64,000 nt of DNA, taken from the NCBI GenBank assembly GCA_027943335.1, contig BSBK01006750.1:186001-250000 (forward strand), given 5' to 3'. Source of the DNA: Chamaecyparis obtusa. Lineage: Eukaryota > Streptophyta > Pinopsida > Cupressales > Cupressaceae. This document shows, one piece after another, positions 59,135-64,000 of this stretch. The position numbers were made by a program, and so were the translations under genes. Positions within the stretch are counted from its first letter, which is position 1. The number at the start of each line of letters is the position of its first letter. The notes below the pieces were generated by a model. It was not told where the DNA came from and made no database searches. It was given only the letters and a program-made list of their open reading frames with translations.

Positions 59135-59639
59135 AAAAGATTAATGTGCAAAAAACTTGACTTTAATGAGCATAAGTCAGAGACATTAATCTCAAATGAT
59201 GTGAGAAGTTATGACTCATCAATAGGATGTCCCTAAAATATTCCATCTTTAATATCATTAATAACCATTTCCTCACATGATATCCCCCGCTCGTGCCAAT
59301 GATTTTATTAATCACTACTCAAAACTTAATTCAAGCTTTGCTTCGTGGCTCATGTCTAATCAAACTGCCCTTCTTTAATATTAACCATCATTTCACTATC
59401 AGCTTATGACATGTGTCCCATCAAATGTCTTTTCATTAATTACTCTGCCACAATATATCTTTGAACCTCTTCAAACTACTTTGAACCAGAGTTCAAAGTG
59501 GTTCACCGCTCAAAGGTGATATAGGCTGGGGCCCACCTACAGAAAATAATCGTTAGAAAATAAAACATTCATTGAACTGGTTCGAACTACTTTGAACTGG
59601 AGATCAAAGTAGGTCGAAGTGGTTCAGGAAAGGCATGAG
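59135..59639. other. Upstream region of H with repeated palindromes
   Basis: No gene. Two related palindromic words lie at 59478-59499 (ACTTTGAAC, four-base loop, GTTCAAAGT) and 59589-59610 (a decayed copy), within a direct repeat of about 35-45 bases. GGGGCCCACC at 59528 is a GC-rich site of the kind found in plant promoters. Confidence 0.5.
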
Positions 59640-61432
59640 TTTTGAAAAAGGTTCATCCAAGGAAGGCCAAATTTCAACTTGACAAAGCTTATGACTATAT
59701 CTTGACAACTTTGAAGGACATAGACGCTTGGAGGATTTTTGTAAGGAAGACTCTCAAAGGAATGCACTAAATGGACTTCAAGGTAATGAAATCGTAAGGA
59801 TATTAGAAACTTCAAAATATGGCGACTCTAACTGACCCTAACAAGGTAGTAGAGGAAGGATCTCTAATTTTAGAGGAAGAAGTGGTGGACAAGGAATAGA
59901 CAACTATTTTTCCAACATGAAGTGTTACCATTGTAACCAAATGGGACACCCTATCTATAGGTGTCTAGAGAATGGTAGTACTTCTCAAGGAGGTGACAAG
60001 ACAATTAATTTTTTTCAAGAAGAGAAAAATGTAGGAGTCTCACCCCCTGAGGTGCCACTAACATCAGAGGAAGGTGAGAACCTCATGATGAGGAGAACAT
60101 TGATCAAAGAGTTGGTTAAGTAGGATCCAAGCCAGAGGAGATTCTTGTTTAGAATAAAATGTAAGATGATGGGCAAGGTGTGTAGAGTCATCATTGACTT
60201 AGGGTCTACTGACAACATTGTGTCATAGGAAGCAGTCAGCAAGTTAAAAATGACAAGGATACCCCACACTAGTCCTTACAAGGTCACATGGCTAAATAAA
60301 GTATAGCATGTCTTAGTGAATGAGAAGGCTTGGGTTGAATTCTCAGTTGAGAGGTATAAGGAAAAGGTACTATGTGATGTGTTACCTATGGATGCATGTC
60401 ACTTGCTCCTAGATAGACCATGGAAATTATATTTCCAAGCTATGCATGATGGAGTGAAAAATTCATATACTTTCAAGAAGGATAGTGTGACATTTAAGAT
60501 TCAGTCACTGTTAGAGGATACAAAGATCAAGTTAGTAGGTCCTAATGTGCTCATGGTTGGATAGAAAGAGTTCTTAGAAGCCTTGGAAGAATGATAAGGA
60601 GTTGGCTTTGCACTAGTGTTAAGGCCAAGAGAGGTAAGTGATGACAAGGTATCCAAGAAACCAGAGCTACCTAAGGAGATACAAAGTATGTTGTAGACTT
60701 AGGAAGGCAATGTAAGTGATGGAAAACCATTAATATTACCCCCTAAAAGAGATATAAGTCATAGGATAGACTTCATACCAGGAGCTACCCTTCCCAATAA
60801 GGCAGCCTATAAGATGACCCCTCAACAAAATGAGAAAATTTCTAGACGAATCCAAGAGCTTTTAAGTCTAGTTCTTATAAGAACATCAGCCCATGTGCCA
60901 TATCCACTATCCTAGCACCCAAAAAGGGAGGAACTTGGAGGCTTTGAACTGATTTAAGGTCCATAAATAGAAAACCATTAGGTATAGGTTCCCTATCCCT
61001 AGGATTGAAGACCTAATGGATTGTCTAGGAGAAGCCAAGTACTTCACCAAGATAGACTTAAAGAGTGGTTATCACCAAATTGGGATATATGAGGGAGATG
61101 AGTGGAAAACAACCTTCAAAACCAATGAGGGTTTATATGAATAGCTTGTCATGCCATTTGGATTGTCTAATGCCCCCTCCACATTCATGAGGCTCATGAA
61201 TGAAGTTCTTAAGGAATAAATTGGCAAATTTGTAGTGGTATATCTTGATGATATACTGATTTATAGCAAGACAAAGGATGAGCATCTCCAAAACCTAGAG
61301 ACTGTTATCAAGAGGCTGCATGATGAAAGGTTGATGATAAATTTGGAGAAATGTGAATTCATGAGATAGGAGTTGGTATACCTTGGGTTTGAACTATATC
61401 ATGGCAATTTAAAAATGGACACTAGCGAAGTG
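59640..61432 (+). pseudogene. Ty3/gypsy 'L': gag end, protease and RT, truncated
   Basis: Gag C-terminus rich in Gly and Arg, then the zinc knuckle CYHCNQMGHPIYRC (CX2CX4HX4C, 59923-59965). The protease has VIIDLGSTDNIV near 60190-60225 (DSG altered to DLG) and MDACHLLLDRPW near 60390-60425. After a linker, RT shows NKAAYKMTPQQNEKI near 60800, MPFGLSNAPSTFMRLMNEVL near 61155-61210 and the catalytic loop VVVYLDDILIYSK (61233-61271). It then stops at about 61432, where a CACTA-like end begins. Stops include TAG where Q is expected in the MRQEL block and where W is expected in YEWLVMPFG. Same family as 1-910, probably a chromovirus. Confidence 0.82.
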
Positions 61433-61824
61433 CACTACAATATTTGGGGTCAAATTTCGATGCCAATTTGTGATGCCACTATAATTTGTGTTTTTTTTTT
61501 GTGTTTTTTTTTGCAAGTAACCTCAATGGTGTTGTAATAGTGTTGATGATGTCATAATTGTGACACCCATTTGGTTATAAACAAAAAAAAGAAGAAAGTG
61601 TCATTTGTAATTTTTATGAATTCAAAGAGCTGTCATGAAGACAGCACTACACTTTTGCATGACGTGAAGAGGGCATTCAAGTTTGGTGTGTGCAAAGAGG
61701 TTGGCACCATGTGGGAAGAGGGAACTAGCACTTGAGGTAGGCATTCAAGCTTTGTCTTCTCATTAACTCAATTTCATTTTGATGGCATTTGTTGATTTAA
61801 TGACACAATATGAATGTTAATAGT
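61433..61824 (+). mobile_element. CACTA-like transposon end (left terminus)
   Basis: CACTACAATATTTGG begins exactly where the gypsy L reading frame ends. Subterminal words of the type GTGATGCCAC and TTGTGACACC recur within 150 bases, as in plant CACTA (En/Spm) elements. No transposase and no matching right terminus were found, so this is a fragment or a short derivative. Confidence 0.45.
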
Positions 61825-62553
61825 GGCATTGTTTACATCTTAGCATTTAGAATGCTCGATGACCCGCGAGATTTGAGAGCTAGGGCATCATTGCTATTAC
61901 CTTCAAGGAATTGTGTGAAGTGTTTGATCTCTCTTTTTTTGTTTTTTTGTTGATATTCACTATGTGGTACTCCCTGTTTATGATCATTTCATGAGAAAAT
62001 GTCTGTATGGCTCGCGGGCTGCAAGCTAGGGCATCATACATTGTTTATAATCTCACTATTAAATACTGGCATTGTTTACATCTTTTCATTTAGAATACTT
62101 GATGACCCACGAGGTTTGAGAGCTAGGGCATCATTGCTATTACCTTCAAGGAATTGTGTGATGTGTTTGATCTCTTTTTATTTGTTTTGTTATTGATATT
62201 CACTATGTGGTACTCCCTATTTATGATCATTTCACAAGGAAATATCTTGATGGCTCACGGGCTGCATGCTAAGGCATCATACATTATTTATGAGCTCATT
62301 TTTTAATATTGGAATTATTTACATCTTTTCATTTGGAATGCTTTATAAATTTAAAGATTTGAGAGCTAGGGCATCATTTCTATTACCTTCAAGGCATTGT
62401 GTGAAGTGTTTGATCTCTCTTTATTTGTTTTACTGTTGATATTCACTATGCAGTACTCCTTGTTTATGATCATTTCATGAGGAAATGTCTTGATGGCTTG
62501 TGGGATGCAAGCTAGGGCATCATACATTATTCATGAGCTCAATGTTTAATACT
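61825..62553 (+). repeat. Tandem array, three units of exactly 243 bp
   Basis: Anchor words GGCATTGTTTACATC (61825, 62068, 62311 and a fourth start at 62554) and TTTGAGAGCTAGGGCATCAT (61872, 62115, 62358) recur at exactly 243 bp. The units carry many substitutions, but the anchor spacing shows no net length change. Within each unit AGCTAGGGCATCAT-type words occur twice about 148 bp apart. Not coding. It lies inside or beside the CACTA-like fragment. Confidence 0.85.
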
Positions 62554-63488
62554 GGCATTGTTCATGAGCGCATTGTTTAATATTTGGCCAGGCCATGTAA
62601 ATAGTACTAGGCCAACCCAATCAACCCAACAAAATGTGTCATGTTTATCTTTTTCAAATATACACATTCACCATTTTGTTCTTGTTCTTCACGTAAATAT
62701 TGCATCAAAAGTAATTGTAAACAATGATTCAATAGTCTTAGTTTTTATTCAAATCTATTCAAAACTCCTATCAACTCATTGTCCAATAGTTAAAATAACC
62801 TATGACTATTGGCAAGTTGTCTATACTGAGGTATATGACTAGATATAGTGTTGTCATTATGGCAGAAAATTCATATAGTGGTTTGGAGTTAGCACACTTG
62901 ATGTAAAGATCAAAATTCAGTTAAGTGTTGAAGACTAGACAGTGTATAGAGTTCCTATAGCTCAGAGCATCAGCACACGTGTGTATGGAAAAATTATGGT
63001 ATGCATCCTAGAAGTTAAGTTGTTTAGACTATATTCTTGCTTAGTCTATGAGCACATGATCAGATGTGCAAGGATGAGAAAGTTACAATCAATTTAAGTT
63101 GCACAGCCAGTGTGTGCCAGTACAGAATAGAGTATGGAGCTGACAATTAGTATTTTGGTTTGTGGTTATAATATAATATTGTAAAGGCCATGCGCCCATT
63201 GTATTTAGGTTGCTAACATGTTTATATATATAATTGTAAGCACGCTTAAGCCAATTCATTTGGAAGTGTTGTTTATAATTATTTATAGGGCCGACCTAAT
63301 TGTGTATTTTGTATGAGCGCATAAATATAAGATGTGCCCATTGTATTTGGTATGGAAGTTGAAATAGAGTTGTAAGAAGCAAAGTAGAAGTGTGTGAAAA
63401 CACTAGAAGATGTATTAGAGCTTTTCTAGAGGTCAAAGCATCAGCACATCAAAGGAACTGATCTAACAAGTAGTGTCATAGTGATAGT
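62554..63488. other. Unassigned AT-rich sequence, probably partly U3 of copia K
   Basis: No domain or clear repeat border. By length analogy with 1.3-kb relatives the K LTR may extend leftwards into this stretch, but its start cannot be placed. Confidence 0.4.
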
Positions 63489-63879
63489 TCACCTGGCAGA
63501 TATAGTGTGTATCTGAGATCAGAAGGTTGTAGCCTTTACCTTTTGAGCAGTGGGCTCTAGGATAGTGATTCCACTCCCCTAATAGGGTCCAAACCTTAAC
63601 AAAGTCTACTGTACTTAAATAATTGTAAAGCTACTCCTAATAGGGTAATGGATCTTCTAACAAGAATCACAAAACACTAGTGTAGAATATTAGTGGGTGT
63701 CAATTCCCACCGGGGTTTACCTATTTTGGTTTCCTCATAATCATATTGGTGTCATGTTTGATTTCATGTTTCATATTTATGTGTTAATGTTTATTTTAGT
63801 AGTTAAGCATTTAAGTTCAGCATAAAGATTAAAGTGAACATTGATTCACCCCCCCCTCTTAGTGTTCCCATTCCTAACA
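63489..63879 (+). repeat. LTR 3' part of copia K
   Basis: Aligns with the reverse complement of the copia I LTR over about 390 bases, including the GAATATTAGTGGGTGTCAAT block and the terminal C-run, CTCTTAG and CATTCCTAACA end. Orientation is plus, opposite to I. It is followed by internal sequence, so this is a 5' LTR. Confidence 0.8.
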
Positions 63880-64000
63880 ATGAGAGCTTTGGTCCTTAGC
63901 ATAAAAGTTTAGCTACTTGAGGAGATCATGGAAAAAGTAGAAATGAAAAATCTGAAAAGAAAATCTTGAAGCTACTCTTGAAGACCTAGACAAGTCAGAA
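63880..64000 (+). mobile_element. Start of copia K interior
   Basis: A damaged primer site (ATGAGAGCTTTGG; the TGGTATC part is missing) followed by a leader whose AAAGTTTAGCTACTTGAGG word matches the copia I leader near 15650. Gag would lie beyond the window. Confidence 0.6.

Noticed and set aside
59818..59836. TGGCGACTCT resembling a Tat-type primer site
   Set aside because: It lies inside the gag frame of gypsy L (GDS followed by an Arg/Gly-rich region), with no LTR end before it.

Overview
This looks like a stretch of plant nuclear chromosome built almost entirely of transposable elements. I find no recognisable housekeeping gene, tRNA, rRNA or CRISPR array. Plant origin is supported by plant-type LINE ORF1, Ty1/copia and Ty3/gypsy lineages, initiator-Met primer sites and a plant-type splice pattern. 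The density of old nested LTR elements, multi-kilobase LTRs and absence of genes over 64 kb suggest a very large genome, most likely a gymnosperm such as a conifer. That last step is inference; I cannot name a species.

Layout, left half. 1-910: decayed gypsy fragment (+), fused to a 3'-truncated LINE (-) at 910-4191. 4773-18170: LTR element 'G' (-), with a 3' LTR (4773-5823) and an unrecognised lysine/glutamate-rich ORF. G is split by copia 'I' (-, 7218-16994, 1308-bp LTRs). I is split in turn by a young non-autonomous element 'J' (+, 12110-14757, 377-bp LTRs with two differences, perfect AGGCT target duplication). About 18200-26595: Tat-like gypsy 'E' (+), cut off in its integrase.

Layout, right half. 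26784-50943: copia 'A' (-), the outer shell of a nest. It is hit at 26955-29857 by non-autonomous element 'D' (-, TSD AAATA) and at 30055-50041 by a 12.9-kb Tat-like gypsy 'B' (-, 2.9-kb LTRs, TSD CAATA). B is hit by copia 'C' (+, 34888-41993, TSD CTCTT). 50944-54953: 5' half of copia 'F' (+). 55911-59075: gene-like unit 'H' (-), with a possible TATA box, a small first exon, a 120-bp intron and about 1000 codons in one frame broken only by nonsense codons. 59640-61432: gypsy 'L' (+). From 61433: a CACTA-like end and an exact 243-bp x3 tandem array. 63489-64000: LTR end and leader of copia 'K' (+).

How the parts relate. C, D and J share a leader, a TATAAAGTGCC-type box and a G-run-rich 3' region; D and J lack gag and pol, so they look like dependents of C-type copias. 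E and B are one gypsy family with an RNase H-like domain between protease and RT and a degenerate RNase H after RT. Premature stops in C, H and elsewhere are mostly TAG, as expected from C-to-T decay of methylated CAG. Rough LTR divergence (by eye: J 0.5%, C 3%, D 5%, B 6%, I 8%) agrees with the nesting order.

The most worthwhile unknowns are H, the G ORF and the rearranged RNase H layout of E and B.
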